From CAYQTL01 sp964420405 (GTDB lineage: Bacteria > Acidobacteriota > Thermoanaerobaculia > Thermoanaerobaculales > Sulfomarinibacteraceae): a DNA stretch of 33,790 bases. Location: assembly GCA_964420405.1 (NCBI GenBank), contig CAYQTL010000053.1, positions 1-33,790 of the forward strand, in the 5' to 3' direction. A program made the position numbers and the translations under genes. Shown here piece after piece: positions 8,034 to 16,127 of this stretch. Every line of letters begins with the position of its first letter. Within the stretch, counting starts at the first letter, position 1. The notes beneath the pieces are model-generated. The model saw only the letters and a list, made by a program, of their open reading frames with translations. It searched no databases and had not been told where the DNA came from.

Positions 8034-9050
8034 CTACCAGACAACCTCGGCCATCGTGCAGTTGATGCCGGACCCGATCCCCATCAGGGCGACCCGGTGG
8101 CCGGGCGCGATCCGGCCGGACTCGACCAGCTTGGACAGCACGATCGGCACCCCCGCCGGTCCGATGTTGCCGTGGTTGGGGTACAGGCGGAAGATCTTCG
8201 CCAGGTCGATGCCGAGGGTCCTCGCGAACAGCTCGGTGTGGGACTTGCCGACCTGATGGATGATGAAGTGGTCGAGGGTGTCGACGGTCCACCCGAGGGC
8301 GTCGGTCGCGACCTCCCAGGTCTTCAGCCCGAGCTCGAGGCCGTGCCGGAGCAGCTTCTTGGTGTTGGTGACCATCGAGTCCACCTGGGCGTAGCACAGC
8401 CTCGAGTACTGGGTGGCGGCGAGGCTGACGCCGCCCAGGAACCGGTGCTCGTCCGGTCTGCCGTGGGAGCGGGCGAGCACCATCGCGACGGCGCCGCACC
8501 CCAGCGTCAGGGTGGCGAACTGGTCGCGGAAGGTCTGCCACGTGGTGCGCGGGTCGAGCAGCCGCTTGATGGTCGCGAGGGTCACCGGATGGGTGTTCTC
8601 GGCGTTCACGACCATGCCGTACTCGATCAGCCCCTGCTCGATCATGGTGCTGACCATCTCCATGCCGTTGATGAACGCCAGGCACGCGTTGCCGATGTCG
8701 AAGTTCAGGCAGCCCGGCGCCAGCCCGAGATTGCGGTGCACGATGCTGGCTGTGGACGGCTCCACGTAGTCGCGGCACACCGAGGTGTTGACGACCACGC
8801 CCAGGTCGTGGCGGTCGAGGCCGGTGGCGGCGATCACCTTCTCGGCCGCCTCGCTGGCCGCGGTCGATGGCGGGATGTCTGGGTCGAACATCCGTCGCGA
8901 CTCGATCCCGGTGAGCTTCTTCAGCAGGCCCGGCGAGAGCCCGAGCCGCCGCATGGTCGGTGCGAGCCGCTGCTCGATCTCCTCGGAAAGCAACGTCAGC
9001 GGCGCGTCGACGTGCGCGATGCCGAGAATCTGGACATTCGAGTACCGCAT
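8034..9050 (-). CDS. oleA: OleA-type thiolase (acyl-CoA head-to-head condensation)
   Basis: A 338-aa thiolase-superfamily enzyme matching OleA along its length, including the N terminus YSNVQILGIAHVDAP and the C terminus ALMGIGSGINCTMAEVVW. OleA performs non-decarboxylative Claisen condensation of two fatty acyl-CoAs to a beta-keto acid, the first step of long-chain olefin synthesis; without partners the product decays to a ketone. The nucleophile is Cys123 (NACLAFINGM). The OleA-specific glutamate is Glu97 in DYVEPSTAS, 26 residues before it as in characterised OleA. His in FIIHQV and Asn in NHGNIGPA complete the triad. ATG 9050 has GGAGGT upstream and gives the family's usual length. No oleB, oleC or oleD lies in the window. 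A FabH-like role is less likely given the glutamate. Confidence 0.85.
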   Translation of the reverse strand: MRYSNVQILGIAHVDAPLTLLSEEIEQRLAPTMRRLGLSPGLLKKLTGIESRRMFDPDIPPSTAASEAAEKVIAATGLDRHDLGVVVNTSVCRDYVEPSTASIVHRNLGLAPGCLNFDIGNACLAFINGMEMVSTMIEQGLIEYGMVVNAENTHPVTLATIKRLLDPRTTWQTFRDQFATLTLGCGAVAMVLARSHGRPDEHRFLGGVSLAATQYSRLCYAQVDSMVTNTKKLLRHGLELGLKTWEVATDALGWTVDTLDHFIIHQVGKSHTELFARTLGIDLAKIFRLYPNHGNIGPAGVPIVLSKLVESGRIAPGHRVALMGIGSGINCTMAEVVW

Positions 9051-9216
9051 CGTTCGGGACCTCCGCGGACCACCGGCGCGGGCGCGAGACCTTCCTCTTC
9101 GGAGTGTTCCGGCCGGTCCTCCCGGGTCTACGCGCGGCGCCGAGATCTGGTTCGTCGCCGCGAAGCGGCCGTCCGGGAGTGTCGCCGAGAGGGATCCGCA
9201 ACCCCTGTCGCTGCCG

Positions 9217-9245
9217 AGAATAGCACTGTCGGCGCCGAGCGGCAA
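9217..9245 (-). promoter_or_regulatory. Promoter for oleA
   Basis: On the minus strand TTGCCG (9245-9240) and TATTCT (9222-9217) are separated by exactly 17 bases, and TG stands just before the -10 as in extended -10 promoters. The predicted leader to ATG 9050 is about 160 bases. Confidence 0.5.
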
Positions 9246-9277
9246 CGTGACCGCGTCCCTGCCGGGAGCCGATCGGC

Positions 9278-9283
9278 TACAGT
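9278..9283 (+). promoter_or_regulatory. -10 element TACAGT, leaderless mgsA
   Basis: TACAGT ends six bases before the ATG of mgsA and no Shine-Dalgarno sequence lies between. With a usual -10 to +1 distance, transcription would begin at or beside the start codon. Confidence 0.6.
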
Positions 9284-9289
9284 GACGCC

Positions 9290-9763
9290 ATGCAGCTCCC
9301 CGCGGACAAGTGCATCGCCCTGGTGGCCCACGACCACAAGAAGGACGACCTCGTGCGGTGGGCCAGACGCCACCGCGAGGCGTTGTCCCGCCACCGTCTC
9401 GTCGCGACCGGCACCACGGGTCGGATCGTCGGCGAGGCGCTCGGCGTCGACGTCGAGCTGCTCAAGAGCGGCCCGCTCGGCGGCGACCAGCAGCTCGGCG
9501 CCCGCATCGCCGAGGGACGGGTGCACGTGCTGGTGTTCTTCTGGGACCCGCTGGAGGCGCAGCCCCACGACCCGGACGTGCGGGCGCTGCTGCGGATCGC
9601 GGTGGTGTGGAACATCCCGGTGGCGAGCAACCCGGCCACCGCCGACTTCCTGCTGGCGTCGCCGCTCATGGGCCGGCCGTACGACCGGTCGGTGCCGGAC
9701 GAGGTGGCCCATCTCGGGAGGATCGTCGTCGACACCTCAGACGGGGACGAGCCGGCGCGGTGA
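9290..9763 (+). CDS. mgsA: Methylglyoxal synthase
   Basis: A 157-aa cytosolic enzyme that converts dihydroxyacetone phosphate to methylglyoxal and phosphate, a bypass of lower glycolysis under phosphate limitation. The sequence is close to the family throughout: CIALVAHDHKK (active-site His), the phosphate loop ATGTTGRI, catalytic Asp in SGPLGGDQQLGA, FFWDPLEAQPHDPDVRALLR with the conserved His and Asp, and WNIPVASNPATADFLL. Length is normal. ATG 9290 is fixed by the conserved N terminus; it has no Shine-Dalgarno sequence but a TACAGT box six bases upstream, so translation is probably leaderless. Transcribed away from oleA; no operon partner follows. Confidence 0.95.
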   Translation: MQLPADKCIALVAHDHKKDDLVRWARRHREALSRHRLVATGTTGRIVGEALGVDVELLKSGPLGGDQQLGARIAEGRVHVLVFFWDPLEAQPHDPDVRALLRIAVVWNIPVASNPATADFLLASPLMGRPYDRSVPDEVAHLGRIVVDTSDGDEPAR

Positions 9764-9937
9764 CCGGCCCGCCCTGACGGCCCCGAGCCCGGCCGCGGTG
9801 TCCACGCCAGCCGCGTCCGGGTCCCGCCGTGGGGTCGACCGGCCCGTCGGGGGCCGTCTCCCGTCCGGGCGCGTCGTGGGCGTCGCCGCCGCGGGGTATC
9901 GTTGCACTTCGGGACCCTGACGGACGCGGAAACGGAC

Positions 9938-10255
9938 ATGGGGGGCGCGATGCTTGCCGTCGCACTGGTGGGGCTCGGAGTGGTGGTCGGGGTCGCGGCC
10001 GCTCGCTTCGGCGCAGGGTGTGGTGGTGAGGAGGCCCCGGCGACGACATCCGCCCGCCGGCGACCCCGGTCGCCCCACCCCCGCGTCCGCGTCCGCGTCC
10101 GTGCCCGATCCCGCGTCGGCGCCGGATGCCAGCGGCGGCGAGGGGAGCGTCGGGAGCCCTCGCGGGAACCCGGCGAACGAAGCGGCTCAGGGGCTCAGCG
10201 ATGCTCGCCCCACAGCTCGTCGAGCCGCTGGTCGCGGCCGCAGTTCCAGCGGTAG
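9938..10255 (+). CDS. Possible small membrane protein (doubtful)
   Basis: The 431 bases between mgsA and msrA hold only this weak candidate. A frame from ATG 9938 (or ATG 9950) encodes a hydrophobic stretch (about residues 5-21, MLAVALVGLGVVVGVAAARF) followed by an Arg-rich tail. TATCGT, a TANNNT box, lies 35 bases upstream. The frame runs 61 bases into the 3' end of msrA on the other strand and crosses the CCGNNN hexamer array at 10081-10116, after which the reading looks unnatural. Either a short membrane protein has been extended or shifted by the repeat, or there is no gene. Confidence 0.25.
   Translation: MGGAMLAVALVGLGVVVGVAAARFGAGCGGEEAPATTSARRRPRSPHPRVRVRVRARSRVGAGCQRRRGERREPSREPGERSGSGAQRCSPHSSSSRWSRPQFQR
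10081..10116 (+). repeat. CCGNNN hexanucleotide array 1
   Basis: Six in-phase hexamers: CCGCGT three times, CCGTGC, CCGATC, CCGCGT. The same unit design occurs, on the opposite strand, at 12859-12887, 17686-17709 and 24858-24893. Confidence 0.7.
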
Positions 10256-10827
10256 TACCTGTACCGCAGGGGGTTCTTCTCGGCGTACTGCTGGTGGTAC
10301 TCCTCGGCCTCGTAGAACCGCCCGGCATCGGTGATCGGGACCCGGATCGGGGCGTCGAACGGCTTGGTCTCCTCGAGCCGCGCCTTCGACGCCTCGGCGA
10401 TCCGGCGTTGACCGGCGTCGTGGACGAAGACCTCCGGCCGGTACTGGTCGCCCCGGTCACAGAACTGGCGGTCCGGCGTGGTCGGGTCGACGTGGCGCCA
10501 GAAGAACTCCACGAGCTCCTCGTACGTCACGATCGACGGGTTGTACACCACGCGGACCGCCTCGGCGTGGCCTGTCCCGCCCGCGGAGACCTGCTCATAG
10601 GTGGGGTTGGCCACCGCGCCGCCGGTGTAGCCGGAGACCGCCTCGAGGACGCCGTCGAGCTTCTCGAAGTCGGCTTCGACGCACCAGAAGCAGCCGCCCG
10701 CGAAGGTCGCGACGGCACGCTTCGCAGCGGCGCCGTCGCCGGTGTCGGCCGCGCACGCCGCCGCCAGGACCAGCAGCAGCAGCGTCAGGAGGATCGTCGT
10801 GGGTGCGTGTCGGTGGGTGATGCTCAT
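10195..10827 (-). CDS. msrA: Exported peptide-methionine (S)-S-oxide reductase MsrA
   Basis: A 210-aa MsrA that reduces the S form of methionine sulfoxide. Residues 1-25 are a lipoprotein signal peptide (hydrophobic ILLTLLLLV, lipobox ending at Cys25), so the enzyme works in the envelope, not the cytosol. The active site is GGCFWC (catalytic Cys46, plus Cys49); GYTGG, the HAEAV region and YRPEVFV follow the family, and a resolving Cys is likely in RWNCGRDQRL near the C terminus. The start at 10827 has GGAAGGGA upstream. No MsrB or electron donor is encoded nearby. It is divergent from the secreted hypothetical gene at 11082. Confidence 0.93.
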   Translation of the reverse strand: MSITHRHAPTTILLTLLLLVLAAACAADTGDGAAAKRAVATFAGGCFWCVEADFEKLDGVLEAVSGYTGGAVANPTYEQVSAGGTGHAEAVRVVYNPSIVTYEELVEFFWRHVDPTTPDRQFCDRGDQYRPEVFVHDAGQRRIAEASKARLEETKPFDAPIRVPITDAGRFYEAEEYHQQYAEKNPLRYRYYRWNCGRDQRLDELWGEHR

Positions 10828-10990
10828 GTCGTCGTCCCTTCCGGTTCCTGGTTGGCCGCGATCGGCGTTCCGGTGACACCAGCAACGCCGCGCGGGCGCC
10901 CCACGATCCCGAGCTGGAGGCCTGTGACGTCAGGGCCGGAGGCCGCGATGCTCTTCAGGACCGCCGGGGTTGCGGGCTGCGGGGTCGGGA

Positions 10991-11013
10991 TATAAATTAG
11001 AACCAGTCTCAAT
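10991..11013 (+). promoter_or_regulatory. AT-rich -10 with overlapping dyad operator
   Basis: TATAAA (10991-10996) is followed directly by ATTAGAACCAGTCTCAAT (10996-11013), an imperfect dyad whose outer ATT/AAT and inner AC/GT pairs are symmetric. It is one of the most AT-rich spots in the window and sits between msrA and the gene at 11082. The dyad resembles Fur/Irr-type iron boxes (TGAGAAT...ATTCTCA), which is inference only. Confidence 0.4.
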
Positions 11014-11081
11014 CGCGAAAAAGACGAGGCACGCGCCGGTCGGCGGCGCCGGCCGGGCGTGTCCCGGACCTGGAGGAGATC

Positions 11082-12800
11082 ATGCGCCGTTGTGATCGTC
11101 GCGTCGTGCTCGCCATCTGCGTCCTCACCGCCGTCGTGCTCGCCCCGGAACCCGCGGCGTCGTGCGAGGGCGATCCGCCGCCGCCGTCCTGCGGCAAGAC
11201 CCTGGTGCTCGCTCTCGGCAACCCCGATGTCCTCGTCTCCGGAACCGCCGACACCGTCACCATCGAAGCGGCGGTGTTCTTCAACATGGTCGACTTCCCG
11301 CCGGGCTCCGGCATATGCCCCGGCGGGCCGTACGCGGTGGACATCACGGTCGAGCTGATGTGTACGCCGGGTCCGGACGCCACCGGCTCGGTCACGGGTC
11401 AGGCGGTGCTGCTCGGCTGGAACGACATCGCGGTCCCCGTGTCGGTCCCGTCCGGGGTGTCCCGACGGTGCGAGGTCGAGGGCACCGTCACGATCGCCCT
11501 CGCCGACGGGATGGTGCTGTCCGACGTCGCGAAGACCGCGGTCTGCATCGGCGACCCGGCGCCGCTGCAACCGGCGCTTCCGCGGCTGGACATCGAGCTG
11601 CTTTCCGGCAGCACCGTTTCGAGGGTGCACGGCGGCGACCAGTCCGAGCCCGTCTTCCGGGTGAGGAACAACGACGACGCCGAGACGTTCAGCGGGGTGC
11701 TGCGCGCATCGTCGAGGAACGAGGCGAAGCGTCCCGGCATGTCGGGTCCGCCGCCCCCTCCCGGAACCGGCGTCTACGCGGTGGCGGATCCGGGCCTCGG
11801 CGACAACTTCACGGTCGGATTCCCTGGCGATCTCGACCCCGCCCAATGCCTGCTGCTGCCCGCCGATCCCGGCAACCCGGAGCCGGCGCTGGCGTTCGAG
11901 CCGCTGGTGATCGCTCCGGGAGGCTTCGTCGACGTGCCGCTGTTCGTGCGGGCGTGGCCGATGTGCGCCGGCGGCAGCTGCTCCGCCGTCACCCTCGACG
12001 CGCTCGGGACCTTCACCGACGGTACCGGCGCGATCGCGTGCACCGGGATGGTGTCCGCGGTCGACCCGACCGTCCCGCCGACGTACTCGTGGCCGGACGC
12101 GGGCAGCACCGCGCTGGTCGATCCCGGCTCGGACCCGTTCATCCCGGTGCTGCCCATCGGGGGTCTCGCGGCGCCGGGTCTGCCCCCGATCCAGGTCGAC
12201 ATCGAGATCGTCCAGATGCAGCTGACGGCAGCGGGCCTGCCCGCCGGGCCGCCGAACCACGTGGCGAGCCCGATCGAGCCGTTCCGCGGCCGGATCCTGA
12301 GCCAGTGGCCCGGGCCGTTCCAGGTGGACTCCTTCTTCGACATCGTGTACCGGCTCGACTACGTGCCGCAGCCGACCTCGCCGTACCTGCTCGATCCGCC
12401 GCAGGTGGTGATGACCGGCGCTCCGACTGGAGGCGAGCAGATCTCGCCGTTCGCGACGGCGCGGCTGGTGGCGCGGACCTCGCCGAGCGACGATCCGGCC
12501 GCCCATCTCGACTCCACGGTCCAGCTCCACGTGGAGGGGATCGACCAGCTCGGCAACCGGATTCCGCTGCTGCTCCAGGACGTCCAGGTCGGTACCGCTC
12601 CGGATGGCGTGGGCCTGGTGGGCAGCGCGACCGCGCTCGGCCCGACCAGCGCCGTCGAGGGCGGCGTCCCGGTCTTTACCGCGATCGAGGTGTGGCTCGA
12701 CCTCAGCGGCGAGGCGTTCGTGAGCCCGTCCCCGCCGCTGCTGTTCCGCGACCGGTTCGAGTCCGGCGACCCGAGCCAGTGGTCGACGACGGGTCCGTGA
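11082..12800 (+). CDS. Secreted protein with C-terminal DRFESGD motif
   Basis: A 572-aa exported protein of unknown function. Residues 1-27 form a signal peptide (MRRCDRR, hydrophobic core, PAAS-C); the Cys after it could also be a lipidation site. The body is beta-rich, with Pro, Gly and paired Cys residues and extended segments such as RLDIELLSGSTVSRVHGGDQSEPVFRV, broken here only by prediction, that look like Ig-like or CARDB-type folds; no enzyme motif is visible. The last 20 residues, LLFRDRFESGDPSQWSTTGP, carry a motif shared with the proteins at 15350 and 31718. ATG 11082 follows GGAGGAG. It is transcribed alone; a GC hairpin follows at 12825-12839. Confidence 0.8.
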   Translation: MRRCDRRVVLAICVLTAVVLAPEPAASCEGDPPPPSCGKTLVLALGNPDVLVSGTADTVTIEAAVFFNMVDFPPGSGICPGGPYAVDITVELMCTPGPDATGSVTGQAVLLGWNDIAVPVSVPSGVSRRCEVEGTVTIALADGMVLSDVAKTAVCIGDPAPLQPALPRLDIELLSGSTVSRVHGGDQSEPVFRVRNNDDAETFSGVLRASSRNEAKRPGMSGPPPPPGTGVYAVADPGLGDNFTVGFPGDLDPAQCLLLPADPGNPEPALAFEPLVIAPGGFVDVPLFVRAWPMCAGGSCSAVTLDALGTFTDGTGAIACTGMVSAVDPTVPPTYSWPDAGSTALVDPGSDPFIPVLPIGGLAAPGLPPIQVDIEIVQMQLTAAGLPAGPPNHVASPIEPFRGRILSQWPGPFQVDSFFDIVYRLDYVPQPTSPYLLDPPQVVMTGAPTGGEQISPFATARLVARTSPSDDPAAHLDSTVQLHVEGIDQLGNRIPLLLQDVQVGTAPDGVGLVGSATALGPTSAVEGGVPVFTAIEVWLDLSGEAFVSPSPPLLFRDRFESGDPSQWSTTGP

Positions 12801-12824
12801 GCCCGGACACCCGCCCGCTCATCC

Positions 12825-12839
12825 CGGGGCGTCGCCCCG
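12825..12839 (+). terminator. GC hairpin CGGGGC-GTC-GCCCCG
   Basis: A perfect 6-bp GC stem with a 3-base loop, 25 bases after the stop of the secreted protein. It has no T tract. The same 15-mer occurs at 31379-31393. Confidence 0.4.
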
Positions 12840-12858
12840 CCCGGAGGGCGTGAGCATC

Positions 12859-12887
12859 GGGAACGGGATCGGGAACGGAACGAGAAC
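12859..12887 (+). repeat. GGGAAC/GGGATC hexamer array 2
   Basis: Units GGGAAC, GGGATC, GGGAAC, GGAAC, GAGAAC run in tandem in the gap before the ABC operon. Three GGG tracts plus one GG give weak G-quadruplex potential. Confidence 0.7.
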
Positions 12888-12928
12888 CCCGACCGGGTGC
12901 GGTTCGTAGAGCAGGGGCGAGCGTGCCA

Positions 12929-12934
12929 TACTCT
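12929..12934 (+). promoter_or_regulatory. -10 element for the ABC exporter operon
   Basis: TACTCT lies within GCCATACTCT, 20 bases before ATG 12955. The same 10-mer occurs in the promoter of the minus-strand gene at 15988. Confidence 0.4.
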
Positions 12935-12954
12935 GCGGCTCCGGGGGGGTGCTG

Positions 12955-13928
<974 letters not shown>

Positions 13929-13929
<1 letters not shown>

Positions 13930-15317
13930 TGAGCAAGGTCCTCCAGGTCGCGCTGCGCGAGTTCCTGTCCACCGTCGCCACGAAGGGGTTCATCATCGGC
14001 GTCCTCATCACGCCGGTGATCATCGGTCTCATGGTGGTGCTGATGCCTCTGCTGATGGACGAGACGCCGCCGCGGGTGCTCGGCGAGGTGGCGGTCATCG
14101 ACCCGACGGGGGAGGTGGCGCGGGCGCTCGACGAGTACCTCGAGCCAGCGGCGATCGTCTCCCGCCGCGAGGACCTCCTCGAGAAGGCCCAGGAGGCCCA
14201 GCCCGAGGGGGTACGCCAGCTCCAGCAGGCGCCCGGCCAGGCCGAGGCCCAGCAGGTGGCGATGGCGGCCATCCTCGGCGAGGTGCCCGATCTGCAGGTG
14301 ACGCCGCTGGCGCCGACCGCCGACGTGGAGGCCGCCAAGGAGCCGCTGATCGAGGGCGACGTCCAGGACGGCGGGCGGCTCGCGCTGGTGGTGGTGCATC
14401 CCGACGCGGTCCGGGCGCCCGACGGCACCCTGGAGTTCGGCAGCTACGACCTCTACGTCCGCGAGAAGCTCGACGACCGGATCGTCGACGAGCTCCGCGG
14501 CGGGCTGCGCGAGGCCCTGGTGGCCGCCCGGGTCGACGAGTACGGGCTCGACCAGGAGCTGATCCAGGCGGTCTCCACGGTGCCGCGGGTGCGCTCCACC
14601 ACCGTCACCAGGGAGGGCGAGAAGGAGACCAACGAGGCCCTCAACATGCTGCTGCCGGGCGGGTTCATGATCCTGTTGCTGGTGTCGGTGCTGACCGGCG
14701 GCCAGTACATCATGACCACCACCATCGAGGAGAAGTCGAGCCGGGTGGTCGAGGTGCTGCTGTCCGCGGTGTCCCCGATGCAGCTGATGTCCGGCAAGAT
14801 CATCGGCCAGATGGGCGTCGGGTTCCTGATCCTCGCGCTGTACGCGGGCATGGGCGTGGCGGCGATGGTGTCGTTCGCCGTGCTCGGGCTGCTGGACCCC
14901 TGGCTGCTGCTGTACCTCGTGGTCTTCTTCGTCATCGCCTACTTCGTGATCGCCTCCCTGATGGCGGCGATCGGGTCGGCGGTCAACGAGATGCGCGAGG
15001 CGCAGACGCTGATGACGCCGATCATGGTCGTGCTGATGCTGCCATGGCTGCTGTGGCTGCCGATCACCCGCAACCCGGACTCGACGTTCGCGATCATCAC
15101 GAGCTTCGTGCCGCCCATCAACACCTTCGTGATGCTGCTGCGGATGACCTCCACGACGCCGCCGCCGCTGTGGCAGGTGTGGCTGTCGATCGCGGTCGGC
15201 GCCGCGTCGGCGTGGGCCGCCGTGTGGTTCGCCGCCAAGGTGTTCCGGATCGGGCTGCTGATGTTCGGTAAGCCGCCGGACTTCAAGACGCTGGTGAGGT
15301 GGGCGCGCATGGCCTAG
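13929..15317 (+). CDS. ABC-2 type permease, NatB-like
   Basis: A 462-aa inner-membrane subunit for the preceding ATPase. It has one N-terminal transmembrane helix (about 20-40, FIIGVLITPVIIGLMVVLM), a large extracytoplasmic domain (about 45-235) with a Gln/Ala-rich coiled part (EKAQEAQPEGVRQLQQ), then about five helices from residue 240. The sequence YIMTTTIEEKSSRVVEVLLSA is the characteristic coupling region of this family. Its ATG overlaps the ATPase stop. Its TAG (15315-15317) lies in the left arm of a long palindrome shared with the convergent gene at 15350. Confidence 0.92.
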
Positions 15318-15354
15318 TGGACTCGAGTCGTCGGACGACTCGAGTCCACCTAGG
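15313..15354. terminator. 42-base palindrome holding both stop codons of convergent genes
   Basis: Arms 15317-15332 and 15334-15349 are perfect 16-base complements around a single G; outside them CCTA and TAGG also pair, with one unpaired C. Each arm contains the 10-base palindrome GACTCGAGTC (15320-15329 and 15337-15346). The stop codons of both flanking genes lie inside the structure. A bidirectional transcription-end or mRNA-stabilising hairpin fits best; neither side has a T tract. Confidence 0.6.
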
Positions 15355-15988
15355 GAACAGGAAGACCGGGCCCCTCAACCCGATCACAGTGCGGGAGGGT
15401 GTTCGACCACATCCCGGTCGAGCCGTGCTCGAAGCCGTCCTCGAAGACCAGCGGGGGGCCGAGCCAGAGGTGGTCGGCGTAGACCTGGAACGTGCCGGCG
15501 CCGACCTTCTGGTTGACAACCCAGACCCGGACCGATGGTGCGACCAGGTGCTCTGACGGGATCGACAGCACCACCTCCGTCCACGGTCCGACGAGGTCGA
15601 GCTGCTGGCCGTGGCTGGCGACCTGGCCGCCGGTGCAGCCGGGTCCGTCGAAGAACCAGACGCCGAGCTGGGCGTACCCGCCGCCGCTCTGGCCGGAGGG
15701 GATCCACATCCAGGACCGCGCCTCGAGGACCGGTGGCGTTCCCGGCGGCAGCTCGACGCACTGGTGGAGGAACATCGCCCCGGAGGTGCTCGGCGAGGTG
15801 TTGGTCCACCGGACCGAGCCCGAGTCCGGCAGGCAGGTGGCGTCGGCGGGGTCCCACTGCCCGATCGACCACCAGCCGCTCAGGTCGACGTCGAAGTCGC
15901 GGTTTGTCAGGAGGTTCCCGGCAACGGTGGGAGACGCCGCCAGAACCGCGAGGAGGGCTGCGCCCGCGGCGTGTCGGATCGTGCTCAT
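15350..15988 (-). CDS. Secreted carbohydrate-binding-like protein with DGFEHG motif
   Basis: A 212-aa exported protein. Residues 1-24 form a signal peptide (MSTIRHAAGAALLAVLAAS, cleavage near TVAG-N). The mature part begins NLLTNRDFDVDLSGW and contains WTEVVLSIPS and VQKVGAGTFQVYADHLWL-like segments, the pattern of jelly-roll carbohydrate-binding modules; binding of a sugar is inference. Near the end is VFEDGFEHGSTGMWSN, the motif shared with the proteins at 11082 and 31718, followed here by 17 extra residues that run into the palindrome. ATG 15988 has GGAGGT upstream and a well-formed promoter further out. Divergent from the dehydrogenase gene. Confidence 0.78.
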   Translation of the reverse strand: MSTIRHAAGAALLAVLAASPTVAGNLLTNRDFDVDLSGWWSIGQWDPADATCLPDSGSVRWTNTSPSTSGAMFLHQCVELPPGTPPVLEARSWMWIPSGQSGGGYAQLGVWFFDGPGCTGGQVASHGQQLDLVGPWTEVVLSIPSEHLVAPSVRVWVVNQKVGAGTFQVYADHLWLGPPLVFEDGFEHGSTGMWSNTLPHCDRVEGPGLPVP

Positions 15989-16007
15989 CTCGACCTCCGT
16001 ACCAGAG

Positions 16008-16036
16008 AGTATGGCTTCCGGCAGGGCGTTTGTCAT
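16008..16036 (-). promoter_or_regulatory. Promoter for the gene at 15988
   Basis: On the minus strand ATGACA (16036-16031, five of six to TTGACA) and CATACT (16013-16008) are spaced by 17 bases. The predicted leader is about 15 bases and contains the GGAGGT ribosome site. Confidence 0.55.
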
Positions 16037-16127
16037 GTCTCCCCGGCCGCCCTGCACGCCAGCAGCCGCGGGCGGTGGCGCGGAATCCCCGCGCCGGCGG
16101 GGCCGTTGCGCGCGGCGGAGGGACTCC

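Noticed and set aside
10126..10995. 289-codon plus-strand frame over msrA
   Set aside because: It mirrors msrA, whose active site and signal peptide are plain, and has no recognisable domain.
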